Below are positions 43,815 to 53,356 of a DNA stretch of 64,000 nt, one piece after another; position 1 is the stretch's first letter; each line of letters starts with the position of its first letter. Both the position numbers and the translations under genes were made by a program. This DNA comes from Methylocaldum szegediense (GTDB lineage: Bacteria > Pseudomonadota > Gammaproteobacteria > Methylococcales > Methylococcaceae): assembly GCF_949769195.1 (NCBI RefSeq), contig NZ_OX458333.1, forward strand, positions 434,001-498,000. The letters are read 5' to 3'. The notes beneath the pieces were generated by a model, which was given only the letters and a program-made list of their open reading frames with translations, ran no database searches and was not told where the DNA came from.

Positions 43815-43829
43815 GTATCGAATCGATAC
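43815..43829 (-). promoter_or_regulatory. Operator-like perfect dyad upstream of SulP-can
   Basis: GTATCGA-A-TCGATAC is a perfect 7-1-7 inverted repeat whose core fits the T-N11-A rule of LysR-type regulators. On the minus strand a TATAGA (43805-43810) lies 4 nt further downstream, so the dyad would cover the -35/spacer zone of a promoter for the SulP gene. CbbR/CcmR-type control is a guess from gene content. Confidence 0.5.
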
Positions 43830-43863
43830 AATCAATTTCCTTATTGCAAATTCCGCTCTCCGC

Positions 43864-45423
43864 TTAAGGGTTTAGCCCGGCACTTCGAATTTTTTCCGAC
43901 GCCTCGGCGTAAGCGGAGGAATCGGTAGCCGCGTCTAGCCTTGTGACCCAGGCGGATACTGCCGGGGCGCTGGCACTGGTAATAAGGGTAGGTACAAGCC
44001 CTCCCAAGAAGACCAAAATGATCAGTATCACAGCCAGAGCCGATTCTCGTGGACGCAGATCGGAAGCGGTACGGACCGAGCTCAGCTTGAGCGGTCCCCA
44101 GAAAGCCCGCTGAAAGAAGCCCACGAAGTATGCAGCTCCCAAAATTACGCCAAACAACGCGGCAAGACCGGTACCGGGGTGGGCCTGGAACGCACCGAGG
44201 ATGATCAAATGCTCGGCGGCAAAGCCGTTGGTGCCGGGCACACCCATGGCGGCAATGCCAAGCAGAAAGAAAAAGGCCGTGAACAGAGGCATCGAGCGCG
44301 CTAAGCCGCCCAGATTGGAAAGTTCCGTCGACCCCAGGCGGTGGTGGAGAAACCCGGCTAATAGAAAGATGCCGCCGGATACCACGGCAAAATTGATCAG
44401 TTGAAACAAGGCACCTTGCACGCCCTGAAGGTTCAACGTTGCGAGGCCGATCACCACGAAGCCGGCGTGGCTGACGCTGGAATAGGCTAATAAACGGCGC
44501 AAATTGGTTTGCTTAAGTGCGATGAGGGCCCCGTACAATACGCCGATAGTACCCAAGGCCGTCAAAATCCAGATGTTTTCGCTGGCGGCATCGGGAACCA
44601 AGGGAATGGCGAATCGAATGAGACCGTAAAGCCCGAGCTTGAGTCCGGTAATCAGAGCGGAGACTCCCGCCGGCCCTTCCATCGCGATCGTCGGCAGCCA
44701 GGTGTGAAACGGGAAAAGTGGTACCTTGACCGCGAACCCGAGAAAAAGGAGCAGAAATACAGCTGTCCGTATGTCTTCGGAAACCGGCACATGAAGCAGT
44801 GTCAGGTAGTCGAAGGAAAGCCCGCGAGGCGCGGAGAGCCCGGTCTGCTCCGCGTGGTTTAGCGCTAGGAGGATGATAGCGAACAGCAACGGAACGCCGC
44901 CCGCAAGCATGAAGAGCGTGTATTTGCTCGCGGCATAACGCCGTTGTGGTCCGATTCCCCAAAGGCTTACTAGGAAAAAGATGGGGATGAGGGTCAGTTC
45001 CCAGAATAGGAAGAATAGCACCAGATCGAGGGCGCAGAACACGCCGAGTGTGGCGCTTTCTAAGACAAACGTGAGGGCGAGATAAAGCCTCACCTGGTTT
45101 TGAACCTGAGTCCAAGACGCTGCAATCACGGCCGAGGTCAAAAGCGCCGTGAGCGGCAGAAAGAGGATCGAAAAACCGTCCACGCCGACCGTGTAAAACA
45201 CGTTGAGACTCGGTATCCAGACCGCACGCTCGATGAGTTGCAATTTTGAGGAGCCGAAATCGAAAAGGCCGAGCAGAATCAAGGACAGCAACAACTCCGC
45301 GAGTGAGGCCGCGAGAGCGAACCGCCGCGCCGCTACTGGATTCGGAATAAAAAGCAACAAACCGGCCGCTATTAGCGGAAGGAATATCAGAACAGTCAGA
45401 ATCGGAAAATCAACGGTAGTCAA
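43864..45423 (-). CDS. NuoM-like proton-channel subunit of the DabA locus (third NuoM-like)
   Basis: 519 residues, about 14 membrane helices. Antiporter-type channel residues are kept: the helix-5 Glu in LFFLFWELTLIPIFFLV, the helix-7 Lys in GFAVKVPLFPFHTWLP, and a helix-8 Lys in GLKLGLYGLIRF. C-terminal part includes GIAAMGVPGTNGFAAEHLI. It belongs to the NuoM/Mrp family but no other complex I genes are near, so it most likely serves the DabA system. Last gene of the five-gene run; 43 nt after the second NuoM-like gene. Confidence 0.85.
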   Translation of the reverse strand: MTTVDFPILTVLIFLPLIAAGLLLFIPNPVAARRFALAASLAELLLSLILLGLFDFGSSKLQLIERAVWIPSLNVFYTVGVDGFSILFLPLTALLTSAVIAASWTQVQNQVRLYLALTFVLESATLGVFCALDLVLFFLFWELTLIPIFFLVSLWGIGPQRRYAASKYTLFMLAGGVPLLFAIILLALNHAEQTGLSAPRGLSFDYLTLLHVPVSEDIRTAVFLLLFLGFAVKVPLFPFHTWLPTIAMEGPAGVSALITGLKLGLYGLIRFAIPLVPDAASENIWILTALGTIGVLYGALIALKQTNLRRLLAYSSVSHAGFVVIGLATLNLQGVQGALFQLINFAVVSGGIFLLAGFLHHRLGSTELSNLGGLARSMPLFTAFFFLLGIAAMGVPGTNGFAAEHLIILGAFQAHPGTGLAALFGVILGAAYFVGFFQRAFWGPLKLSSVRTASDLRPRESALAVILIILVFLGGLVPTLITSASAPAVSAWVTRLDAATDSSAYAEASEKIRSAGLNP

Positions 45424-45466
45424 TGTTGTCTCCGGATAGCCAAAGCCGACAAGTACTTATGCGAAT

Positions 45467-46993
45467 TCAATGTTTTTTTTCTTCGAAGCGCTCAAAACGT
45501 TGCGCCAGTCCGTCCACAGATTCGTTCACGATCTGGACCCAGGGTTCGGTATAAAAACCGACACCCAGCAATACGGCACAGACCACCCCGTTCAGCGTCG
45601 CCTCGGGAATGGTAAGTCGGGGTCTCGCTAGTTGTACTGCGGTTTTGCGCTGCGCCAGAAACGCGCGCTGGAAAGCCCATAGCAAAAACGCGGCGGCCAA
45701 AACGTTGCCCGTGGCCACGGCCACGGTAATGCCCCAATCATGCGCTTCGATCGAGCCTTCCAAAAGCAGGTGGGCAGCATCGAAGCCGGGCGTGCCGGGC
45801 ATCGCCATGGTGCTCAATGCAGAGACCAGGAACGTGATGCCCAGCAACGGCATGAGGTCGAACAGTCCTCCGAGACGAGGCAGCAAAGCGCTGCCAGCAC
45901 GCCTGAACACCAAACTCGTCGCAAACAGAAGACCGCTCGCGGCAATACTGAAATTCACCGAAAGCAGCAAACTGCCGGCCAAGCCTTCGGAATTCAAGCA
46001 GAACACGCCGACCACCAGCATGCCGGTATGGCTGACTGCCGCGAAGGCCAAGAGCCGCCTTAGATTCAGCTGCATCAGCGCCATCAGTGCTCCATAGAAC
46101 ATGCCCGCCAAGGCCAGGGCGATAATGGCCGGTTTCAAGGCATGAATCGCATCGGGAAGCAGCGGCAGCACGAAGCGCAAGAGTCCGTATAGGCCCACTT
46201 TGGCGCCGACCATAAAGACACCGATGGTCGCCAGCGTTCCGTGTTGAAAGACCTGAGGCAGCCAAGCGTGAAAAGGGAACTGGGCCATCCGTATCGCCAG
46301 GGCGTAGAACAGCAGTATGAATACCGTGGATTGAACGCCGCTCGGAGGCAATGTTTCGAGCAGCGCGCCGAGCGCGAACGACCACTCGCCGGAGACCCGG
46401 GCATGATGCCAGCCTAGAACCAGAAGTCCGACAAAGAACATGACGAGACCGCTCAACATGAATTGCATGAAAATACGGACAGCTCCGGCGGCATCCGCGG
46501 AAGCGGTACTCCAGCGGCGCAGTATAAATGTGGCCGGCACAAGTTCGAGACAGGCCAAGATCCAAAACTGAAGCAGATCGACGGTAAAGAAAAGTGCGGT
46601 CAGAACACTTTGGAAGCCGAACAGGCTCGCGACATACAGGCCGGGTGATTGGCGCTCGGGCGTGATTTCGCCATAGAGCATGAGTAGGAAGCTCAAGAGT
46701 GCCGTAACGAAAACGAAGAGTACGCTTAAGCCGTCGACGCCGAGGTGGTAATGGAGGAAAGGCAGAAGCGCCAGGTCCTCTGCGAATTGTAGCTGGGTGA
46801 TGCTGGAGTCGAAGGCTATCAGCAGATAAACCGTCAGGGCGAGTTCTAAACCTGAGCCGACCAGCCCGACGATAAAGGCGTGCCGTGCTGATTGGGCAAA
46901 ATAAGCAGCACCCATCGCCATTAAGGGCAAAAAGATCATCGTGCTGAGGATAGGAAAGGCGGACTGTGTCGCCCAGTTGATTTCAGCGACCAT
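45467..46993 (-). CDS. Divergent NuoM-like subunit of the DabA locus (second NuoM-like)
   Basis: 508 residues, about 14 membrane helices. It aligns in pattern with NuoM but key positions differ: the helix-5 motif reads WILACLELVPATF rather than FWELxLIP, the helix-7 Lys is Arg (LAIRMAQFPFHAWLP), and the late GFxxE reads GFDAAHL. The helix-8 Lys (GAKVGLYGLLRF) remains. Thus it may have altered ion coupling or a structural role. Lies 13 nt after the DabB-like gene. Confidence 0.82.
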   Translation of the reverse strand: MVAEINWATQSAFPILSTMIFLPLMAMGAAYFAQSARHAFIVGLVGSGLELALTVYLLIAFDSSITQLQFAEDLALLPFLHYHLGVDGLSVLFVFVTALLSFLLMLYGEITPERQSPGLYVASLFGFQSVLTALFFTVDLLQFWILACLELVPATFILRRWSTASADAAGAVRIFMQFMLSGLVMFFVGLLVLGWHHARVSGEWSFALGALLETLPPSGVQSTVFILLFYALAIRMAQFPFHAWLPQVFQHGTLATIGVFMVGAKVGLYGLLRFVLPLLPDAIHALKPAIIALALAGMFYGALMALMQLNLRRLLAFAAVSHTGMLVVGVFCLNSEGLAGSLLLSVNFSIAASGLLFATSLVFRRAGSALLPRLGGLFDLMPLLGITFLVSALSTMAMPGTPGFDAAHLLLEGSIEAHDWGITVAVATGNVLAAAFLLWAFQRAFLAQRKTAVQLARPRLTIPEATLNGVVCAVLLGVGFYTEPWVQIVNESVDGLAQRFERFEEKKH

Positions 46994-47006
46994 AGGTTCT
47001 TATTTC

Positions 47007-48572
47007 TTATACGGTGGCTAACAGAGTGAAAAAGACGAAGAGAATCAGATAGCGGGGTTGAGCCAAGATGGATTCAACGCGATTGAGCCGCCTGCCGAAA
47101 CGGCGCCCCAGTGTCACGAGATCCATACCGACGCCTTGCAAGACCAAGCGCTCCTCGAACCAATGGAAGGCGGAAGCGAAGAGATCGGTCAGGATGCCGG
47201 GCAGGCCGCCGACGCGGCGTCCGTCGGTACGGTAACCGGCGCCGAGATGATGTTCTTCCCGTTCGGCAAGGGCGGAGAGTCCCCGCATGGCAGGTGCGGG
47301 CAAGCCGACCAATTCCTCCACGACCCGGCGGTCGAAAACGTTCAAATCGGTGGCGACGCGAGCGATCGGCTTGGCCAGTAGTTGATAGCCGAGATTATCG
47401 AGCCAGAAGCGCTGCAGCGACGCTGTGTAAAGCCAGCGAAAACGGCCGGCGAAGGCCGGAACCGGCCGGGTTGGATGATGCGCCGCGTGATGCAACAACG
47501 ACGGTGCCGTCAGGAACTGGTATCCGCGCAACAAGGCATGTGTCGCTAGATGCCAAGCTGCCAATTGCCACCACCCTAGGCCGCACGCCAGAAACATCAA
47601 GCCAACCTGCGCAGTGGTTGAAAAAATTAATGCGGACTTCACGTCGGTCTGCGTTAGCCCGGACACAAAACCGTAAAGTGCTGTTACCAGACCCATGGCC
47701 GCCATGATTGCCATGGCCGCAGGTGCCGCTTCGAAAAGCGGTTGCAGTTGCAATACCAGAAAAACACCGGCATGGATCATCACGGCACCATAGAAAATGG
47801 CGCTCGACGGCGTGGGACCTTCCATGGCGCGGGCCACCCAAGGCGAGAAAGGCACTTGGGCCGATTTAACCGCGGCCGCCAATAGAAAGCAGATCGCGAT
47901 CAAACTGGCTTGAAAACGATCGAGAGTTGCAGCGCTTTGGGCAATCTGCGGCCATTCGACGCCTCCGGTCCAAGCGAAGGCAAGGACGATTCCCAAAATG
48001 AAACCGGCATCGCCGATACGGTTGGTTACGTATACGTAGGTAGCATTCGCGGAAGCGACCGGCCGGTCGTAAAAATACGCGATGAGCAGAAAGGAGCACA
48101 CGCCGGCCAGTTCCCAACCGAAGAATGTGAGTACGGCGTTCCCACCCAGCACCAATAATTGCATCGCACCTGCGAACAGAGACAGGACTAGGAAAAAACG
48201 ATGGAAACCGGCTTCACGGTGCATGTAATTCACCGAAAATTTGGCCACCATCAGCGAGAACAACGCGAACAAGACGGACAGGCCCAGCGTGACGTTATTC
48301 AGTGTAAAGCTGACGTTAACGACATAGTTGCCGCTGGACAGCCAGGTACCCAAGAGCACCTGTTCGGAAACGAATCCCGCCTGCCGGGCACAAAAGGCCG
48401 CTATTGCCAGGACGAAAGACGCCAGCGTTGCAGCAATTACGAGGGCTCTAGTAACGGGCTCTCCTGGTTCTCCTGAGATACGCCCGGAAATGACGCCGAT
48501 GCCGATAGCGGCGACCGCCAAAATCGGCAATCCTGGAATCAGCAGTACCAGCCAATCAAGCATAAGAAACAC
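47007..48572 (-). CDS. dabB: DabB-like (NuoL-related) membrane subunit
   Basis: 521 residues, shorter than NuoL (over 600). Helix-5 Glu is in TFFGWELAGVCSFLLI, helix-7 Lys in AAAVKSAQVPFSPWVARAMEGPTPSSA; the C-terminal third is hydrophilic and basic (RFGRRLNRVESILAQPRY) before a last helix. DabB proteins provide the cation pathway that energises DabA. The start overlaps the 3' end of dabA by 17 nt, the arrangement expected for a two-subunit complex. Confidence 0.85.
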   Translation of the reverse strand: MFLMLDWLVLLIPGLPILAVAAIGIGVISGRISGEPGEPVTRALVIAATLASFVLAIAAFCARQAGFVSEQVLLGTWLSSGNYVVNVSFTLNNVTLGLSVLFALFSLMVAKFSVNYMHREAGFHRFFLVLSLFAGAMQLLVLGGNAVLTFFGWELAGVCSFLLIAYFYDRPVASANATYVYVTNRIGDAGFILGIVLAFAWTGGVEWPQIAQSAATLDRFQASLIAICFLLAAAVKSAQVPFSPWVARAMEGPTPSSAIFYGAVMIHAGVFLVLQLQPLFEAAPAAMAIMAAMGLVTALYGFVSGLTQTDVKSALIFSTTAQVGLMFLACGLGWWQLAAWHLATHALLRGYQFLTAPSLLHHAAHHPTRPVPAFAGRFRWLYTASLQRFWLDNLGYQLLAKPIARVATDLNVFDRRVVEELVGLPAPAMRGLSALAEREEHHLGAGYRTDGRRVGGLPGILTDLFASAFHWFEERLVLQGVGMDLVTLGRRFGRRLNRVESILAQPRYLILFVFFTLLATV

Positions 48573-51500
48573 CCGCAGACGTTTGTTGAATCAATGCTGG
48601 TGGTAGCGCTTCCGTGTGGCCGACATACCAGTCGGTGGACCGTTCGACGACCGGCAAGGGCTCAAGCTCTTGGTTCCACGGCACGAAGCCTCGGCCGGGA
48701 ACGAACATCGAAATTTCCCCGCTATCCGGATCGATCGCGGACAGCAGCACCCAGCCGTTGCCAATCAATTCCTGCAATGCGGGCTGACGCTCGTAAATCG
48801 CGGCCAAGACTTCCGTCCTGTGCTCAACGACGATTTGCAGTCGCATGGCTTCGTGGATTTCGATCATCTGCTTCGGAAGCCCGGTTCGAAGGTCGCTGAA
48901 GGCTCCTTCCATGACGCCGAAGAGTCCGGTGATGTTGTGCGGTATTTTGGTGCCACAGCCGAAACGATCATTGTTCACCGTCGAAAAGTAATATTCGAGA
49001 TTGATGCCGGCTCCGACCGGGGCAGCCGCCAGCAGAATACTTTCGAGCGTGCTGCCGACGGAGTCCTGGGTAGGGTCATAGGAAATCAGAAAGACCCGAC
49101 GATCGAGAAAAAGCCCTCGGGTGATGGAACGTCGGCCGATGACGGCCGCGGCATTGCTGGCATGCCCGTATTCGGGGCGGACCTGGCTGTAGTCAGCGGA
49201 TCTCTCGACGACATGCTTCAAGGCAGCCATCGGCGGAAAATCTGGCGACGTCAGGTTTGCCAGGCGCCGACACCGCTCATGCGCAGAGTATGCACGTGCG
49301 GTTTCCAGCGTTTGCTTGAGGCGGTGGAATTCGGGTTGGAAGCGACCGGGAATGGCTTCCAGATCATACCAAGTCAACAGTTCGTTGCAGGTATCGTGCT
49401 GAGCCCCGACGAACCAGGTATCGTCCGGAATGGCAATACCTTTCTGCCGAAGTAGCTCGCGCACCTCGGGACGATTCGCCATCGCGGCTGCTACCCGTGC
49501 GTTAGGACCGCCTCGTTTTCCACCGCAGGCACCGCAGTCGTGGGCCGCTTCGTGTGGATTGTTCAAGCTGGTTGAGCCATGGCCGACCCAAACGACTATA
49601 GGTGCGAAGCCGGAGGTCAGGCCGATCGAACGCAACAAGGCGAAGATGCGATCGGCTTGTTCTTCATCCGTAAATCCGAGCTGGGGATGTTCGTGGCTCT
49701 TGGACTTGGAGGAAGCGGTGATCTCGGGATATGTGGGTACGGTGGGCAACAGCTTATTAAAAAGCCTTCCGACCAGTTTCTTGAAAGCGTAGGGCGCCCA
49801 TACGATGCCGGACAGTACCGCCATCATGAAAGGGGCGAGCAGATCGGTCAGCACAGCCGAAGACAGAAGATTGCGCCGCAGCTCGGAGTGAAAAATCTGT
49901 TCGAAGCGGTGCAGAAGATGGCGTGTCCGATCGCCATGCCGGGAGATGCTCTCGTAGCTCGGGCGGACCGCTTCTCTCACCTCGTGATTGGGCGTCACCA
50001 CCACGGGGCAAAGGGGAATGGGCTTTTCATCGTGCAAGCCGCGCCAGTACATGGCGATACCGAAGAAACCGGCGGTTCCCAGTGTTTCGATACTGGGATC
50101 GAGTTCTTCCAGATGGCGGCGGAACGCTTCTTCTCGCTCGTCCATGCAGAAAACGACCTGTGCCGTCGGACGTTTGTCTTGTGGCTTCGAAGGTTTCAGC
50201 TTGCGATTGTTAACCAGCGCGTTGAACAGTCGTTCGCGATAACGTCTCTCATACGCGGTGAGCCAGATAAAACCACGCGTGGACGAGGACAATTCGCTCG
50301 CCGCGGCGAGTAGGGCTTCACAGGACTGCAACGAAAGCGAACCGACGTCATGACCCGAAAGGCCCAGATGCTGAGCCAAGCGGAACAAACGCCAGCCGCT
50401 GTCGTGAATGGTCAGCCGGTGGGGTTTCTCCGCCAGCGAGCTGTGCTTCCAGGTCGAGATCATGTCCGCAACCGACCACCAACGGTCACGATCGAAGTTT
50501 CCGGGGCGCGATTCGGCGACCAATTGCTGCGCCGCGTCCGCCAGATACTCGGGCAGATTGCCATTGAACAGAGCATGGCGCACGAGGAGTTCGGGCGGAT
50601 TTCGTTCGAAATAGGCGTGCAAGGACGGCCAAGTGCCCGCGATGCCCCAGGTTTCCTGGCAAAGCCCTTCGATGACGATTCGGTCCAAGACCAATCGAAT
50701 GGCGAGATAATCCATGAGCGAGGCGGGCGCTTCCCGGTTGGCCTCGTAATCGGGATGATGCTGCCGCCAATTGATCATGCCCGACCAGCCGGGAATTTCC
50801 AGAGCGATTCGCTCTAAATAGGTCTCCCAGCGATCTTCTGGAAGGCCTATCCGCACAAGTTCCGCATGAACCGCATCGACGGCGAGTTCCGGCAAAGCCG
50901 ATACGACTTCCCGCCAATCCGGAAAATCGCTGAGACCGAGTGAGAAATCATAAGGCGCTGAACGACGCCATGCCGAGTACAGTCCTTCCGAGCGGTCGGC
51001 CGCATGCCAAGCCGCAAGCCCCTCGTCCAAATGGGAGGCACAAAAACGGATCAGTATCGGTCGGACCGTGTCGAGCACATCCCGTCCGGTTAACGTCAGG
51101 AGCAACCCGCGCAGCGAAATGCCGTGGCCGACGTCGGCGAAGAGTGTATCGGAGAGCGCGCGGGCCTCCGCTTTCATTTTTTGCCGCGCGAGAGTGGTAC
51201 TGGACTTAGCGCCTGTGGATGATAGTCCGGATTCGCTCAACAAGCTTTCGGCTTGACGGACGGTGAGATCGGTTAAGTCTTCAGGGTGAGGTGCGGTCTG
51301 GTCCAATCCGAGAACTCGTAAGGTGGCATTCCACAACTCACGGATCAGTGTACTTTCCTGTAGCGCCTCCGAATTTCCCGTCACACGTTTGACCGAGTCC
51401 ATGAGGAGGCGGCGTGCATCGGGCGGGATATCGCTTTGAAACCGGTCGAGTACCCCCATTTCCTCGATCAGCCAATTCAACTGGCTCGGCGTGACGGCGT

Positions 51501-51903
51501 CCACGCCGTAGACCATGGCGATGCGATAAACATCCTTCCGAAGGATCGTTCGATCGCCGACTCGAAGCAGCACTTCGTCACCTTTGAGTTGCGGTGACTC
51601 GGCGAAGGCGGCGGCCAGATCCTCATCGAGAATCCGGCCCTGGGAGTAGAACTTCCGGAATTCTTCTTCAGGCAAGTAGCCTCTGATGCCGGTCAGTTGT
51701 TCGACGGCTTCTAGGGCCTCTTGAAATGGCAGATGCTGAAAACCGTGCAGCGTATTGTGATGCACGAAGTTCATGATCGGCGCCTGTCCCGGCAAGATAT
51801 GATCGAGGTGGTCCACCGCCTCCTGCAACCGCCGGCGGATGTCGGGCCTTGTAGCTTTCGATTTGGGCGATAGCACTCTAGGTTCCTCAGTAATTCTTGT
51901 CAT
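48556..51903 (-). CDS. dabA: DabA-type inorganic-carbon transporter subunit (DUF2309/UPF0753)
   Basis: 1115 residues, a long form of the family. The beta-carbonic-anhydrase-like zinc site can be placed: Cys586 and Asp588 in VFCMDEREEAFRRHLEE, His775 in WVGHGSTSLNNP and Cys790 in AAHDCGACGGKRGGPNAR; the 15-residue His-Cys spacing matches that reported for Halothiobacillus DabA. The protein has no clear membrane helices and would sit on the inner face of DabB. DAB complexes hydrate CO2 to bicarbonate unidirectionally, powered by a cation gradient. It overlaps both neighbours by 17 nt. Confidence 0.92.
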   Translation of the reverse strand: MTRITEEPRVLSPKSKATRPDIRRRLQEAVDHLDHILPGQAPIMNFVHHNTLHGFQHLPFQEALEAVEQLTGIRGYLPEEEFRKFYSQGRILDEDLAAAFAESPQLKGDEVLLRVGDRTILRKDVYRIAMVYGVDAVTPSQLNWLIEEMGVLDRFQSDIPPDARRLLMDSVKRVTGNSEALQESTLIRELWNATLRVLGLDQTAPHPEDLTDLTVRQAESLLSESGLSSTGAKSSTTLARQKMKAEARALSDTLFADVGHGISLRGLLLTLTGRDVLDTVRPILIRFCASHLDEGLAAWHAADRSEGLYSAWRRSAPYDFSLGLSDFPDWREVVSALPELAVDAVHAELVRIGLPEDRWETYLERIALEIPGWSGMINWRQHHPDYEANREAPASLMDYLAIRLVLDRIVIEGLCQETWGIAGTWPSLHAYFERNPPELLVRHALFNGNLPEYLADAAQQLVAESRPGNFDRDRWWSVADMISTWKHSSLAEKPHRLTIHDSGWRLFRLAQHLGLSGHDVGSLSLQSCEALLAAASELSSSTRGFIWLTAYERRYRERLFNALVNNRKLKPSKPQDKRPTAQVVFCMDEREEAFRRHLEELDPSIETLGTAGFFGIAMYWRGLHDEKPIPLCPVVVTPNHEVREAVRPSYESISRHGDRTRHLLHRFEQIFHSELRRNLLSSAVLTDLLAPFMMAVLSGIVWAPYAFKKLVGRLFNKLLPTVPTYPEITASSKSKSHEHPQLGFTDEEQADRIFALLRSIGLTSGFAPIVVWVGHGSTSLNNPHEAAHDCGACGGKRGGPNARVAAAMANRPEVRELLRQKGIAIPDDTWFVGAQHDTCNELLTWYDLEAIPGRFQPEFHRLKQTLETARAYSAHERCRRLANLTSPDFPPMAALKHVVERSADYSQVRPEYGHASNAAAVIGRRSITRGLFLDRRVFLISYDPTQDSVGSTLESILLAAAPVGAGINLEYYFSTVNNDRFGCGTKIPHNITGLFGVMEGAFSDLRTGLPKQMIEIHEAMRLQIVVEHRTEVLAAIYERQPALQELIGNGWVLLSAIDPDSGEISMFVPGRGFVPWNQELEPLPVVERSTDWYVGHTEALPPALIQQTSAGVSYA

Positions 51904-53356
51904 TGAAAACCATGCTGAGTTGATTGACGGAGGCGTCTGTCAACGACACCATCGGACCTGGCATGAGTCCCAGTGCCATGATACCTGCTGCCAAAACTCC
52001 GGCGGCGACGAGCTCGTGGCTGCGCAGATCGTGGACATTTTGCATTTCCGGCCGCATTGGACCCGTAAACAGCCTGGCGGCAGTTCGGATGGCGTAGGAC
52101 GCGCCTATGAGTACACCGACGCTCGCAAAGAGCATGATCCATCCGAAACTCTGAAACCCGCCGATGATGGCATGGAGTTCTGCCACGAAACCTGCCGAGC
52201 CCGGCAACCCCATGGACGCGAGTAGGGCCAGGGTCGTAAAGAAGGCGAAGCGCGGGGTCACTTGCACCAGGGAACTGTAATCCGTGATTTCCCGGGTATG
52301 GGTGCGCTCGTAGAGAAGACCGATCAATAGGAATAGCGCACCGGCAATGAGACCGTGGGCGGTCATCTGCAACACGGCGCCTAGCAACCCGGCTTGATTG
52401 AGCGCCGCAATGCCGATCAGCACGACACCCATGTGACTAATAGAGGAATAGGCGATCATGGCCTTGAGATCGGTCTGCCGCCAGGCGAGTAACGCTCCGT
52501 ATACGAGGCTGACCAAGGCCAAGCCGGCGAGCAGGGGTTGGAGCGCCTGAGCCGCCTCCGGCAACATGCCGGTTGCTTTGAGCAGGCCATAGGCGCCCAT
52601 TTTGAGAAGCGCGCCGGACAACAGAATACTCACCGGACTGGGCGCTTCCACATGCGCAAGAGGCAGCCAGCCGTGGATAGGAAACACCGGCATTTTTGCG
52701 CCGAACCCGATCAAAAAGCCCAGGAAAATCCAAATTTGTTGCTCACGGGGCAGGCTCCGCGCGGTGGCCAGCATAGACTCCATGGTCGTGGAGTGTTCGG
52801 AAGATGCGGTGAAAATCATCAATAGGCTCACCAGCATGAACACCGATCCACCCATGGTGTACAGGACGAAATTGAGGCTAGCCGTATGCTTGCGTTCTCC
52901 GCCCCATTGGTCGATGAGGAAAAAGAGCGGGATCAGCGTCAACTCCCAAAACACATAGAACAAAGCCCAGTCCTGGGCGAGAAAGACGCCGATCATGCCG
53001 AACTCGAGGGCCAGCAGCCAGAAATGGTATCCCTTGACCCGCGCGCTCACGCTCTCCGAGGCCAGCACCGCCACCAGACACAGGAGGGCCGACAGTACGA
53101 CCATGGGCAGGGAAAAACCGTCAACCCCGAGGGCGTAGTAACTTCCTAATTCAGCGTTCCAAAGACGGCTCTCGGCAAATTGGATCGCTGAAGAGGATGT
53201 GTCGAACTGACACAGAAGCCAGATGGTCAACATCAGAACGGCAGCCGATGAACCCAAGGCCGCCGCCCGAATTAAGCGGATTTGCCGTGCAGGTAAAGCC
53301 AAAATGGCCAAGGCGCCGACAACAGGCGTCCAAAGAATCAGACTGAGGATATGCAT
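51887..53356 (-). CDS. NuoM-like proton-channel subunit, first gene of the DabA locus
   Basis: 489 residues, about 14 membrane helices. Channel residues intact: Glu in LFYVFWELTLIPLFFLI, Lys in GFGAKMPVFPIHGWLP and Lys in GALLKMGAYGLLKA; late motif MGLPGSAGFVAELHAI. The 3' end overlaps dabA by 17 nt. Complex I genes are absent around it, so it is read as an accessory ion-translocating subunit for DabA. Confidence 0.88.
   Translation of the reverse strand: MHILSLILWTPVVGALAILALPARQIRLIRAAALGSSAAVLMLTIWLLCQFDTSSSAIQFAESRLWNAELGSYYALGVDGFSLPMVVLSALLCLVAVLASESVSARVKGYHFWLLALEFGMIGVFLAQDWALFYVFWELTLIPLFFLIDQWGGERKHTASLNFVLYTMGGSVFMLVSLLMIFTASSEHSTTMESMLATARSLPREQQIWIFLGFLIGFGAKMPVFPIHGWLPLAHVEAPSPVSILLSGALLKMGAYGLLKATGMLPEAAQALQPLLAGLALVSLVYGALLAWRQTDLKAMIAYSSISHMGVVLIGIAALNQAGLLGAVLQMTAHGLIAGALFLLIGLLYERTHTREITDYSSLVQVTPRFAFFTTLALLASMGLPGSAGFVAELHAIIGGFQSFGWIMLFASVGVLIGASYAIRTAARLFTGPMRPEMQNVHDLRSHELVAAGVLAAGIMALGLMPGPMVSLTDASVNQLSMVFNDKNY

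Noticed and set aside
45467-53356. Reading the NuoL/NuoM-like genes as a respiratory complex I or hydrogenase-4 operon
   Set aside because: No hydrophilic NADH/quinone or hydrogenase subunits are present, and a full DabA gene sits inside the run with overlaps on both sides.
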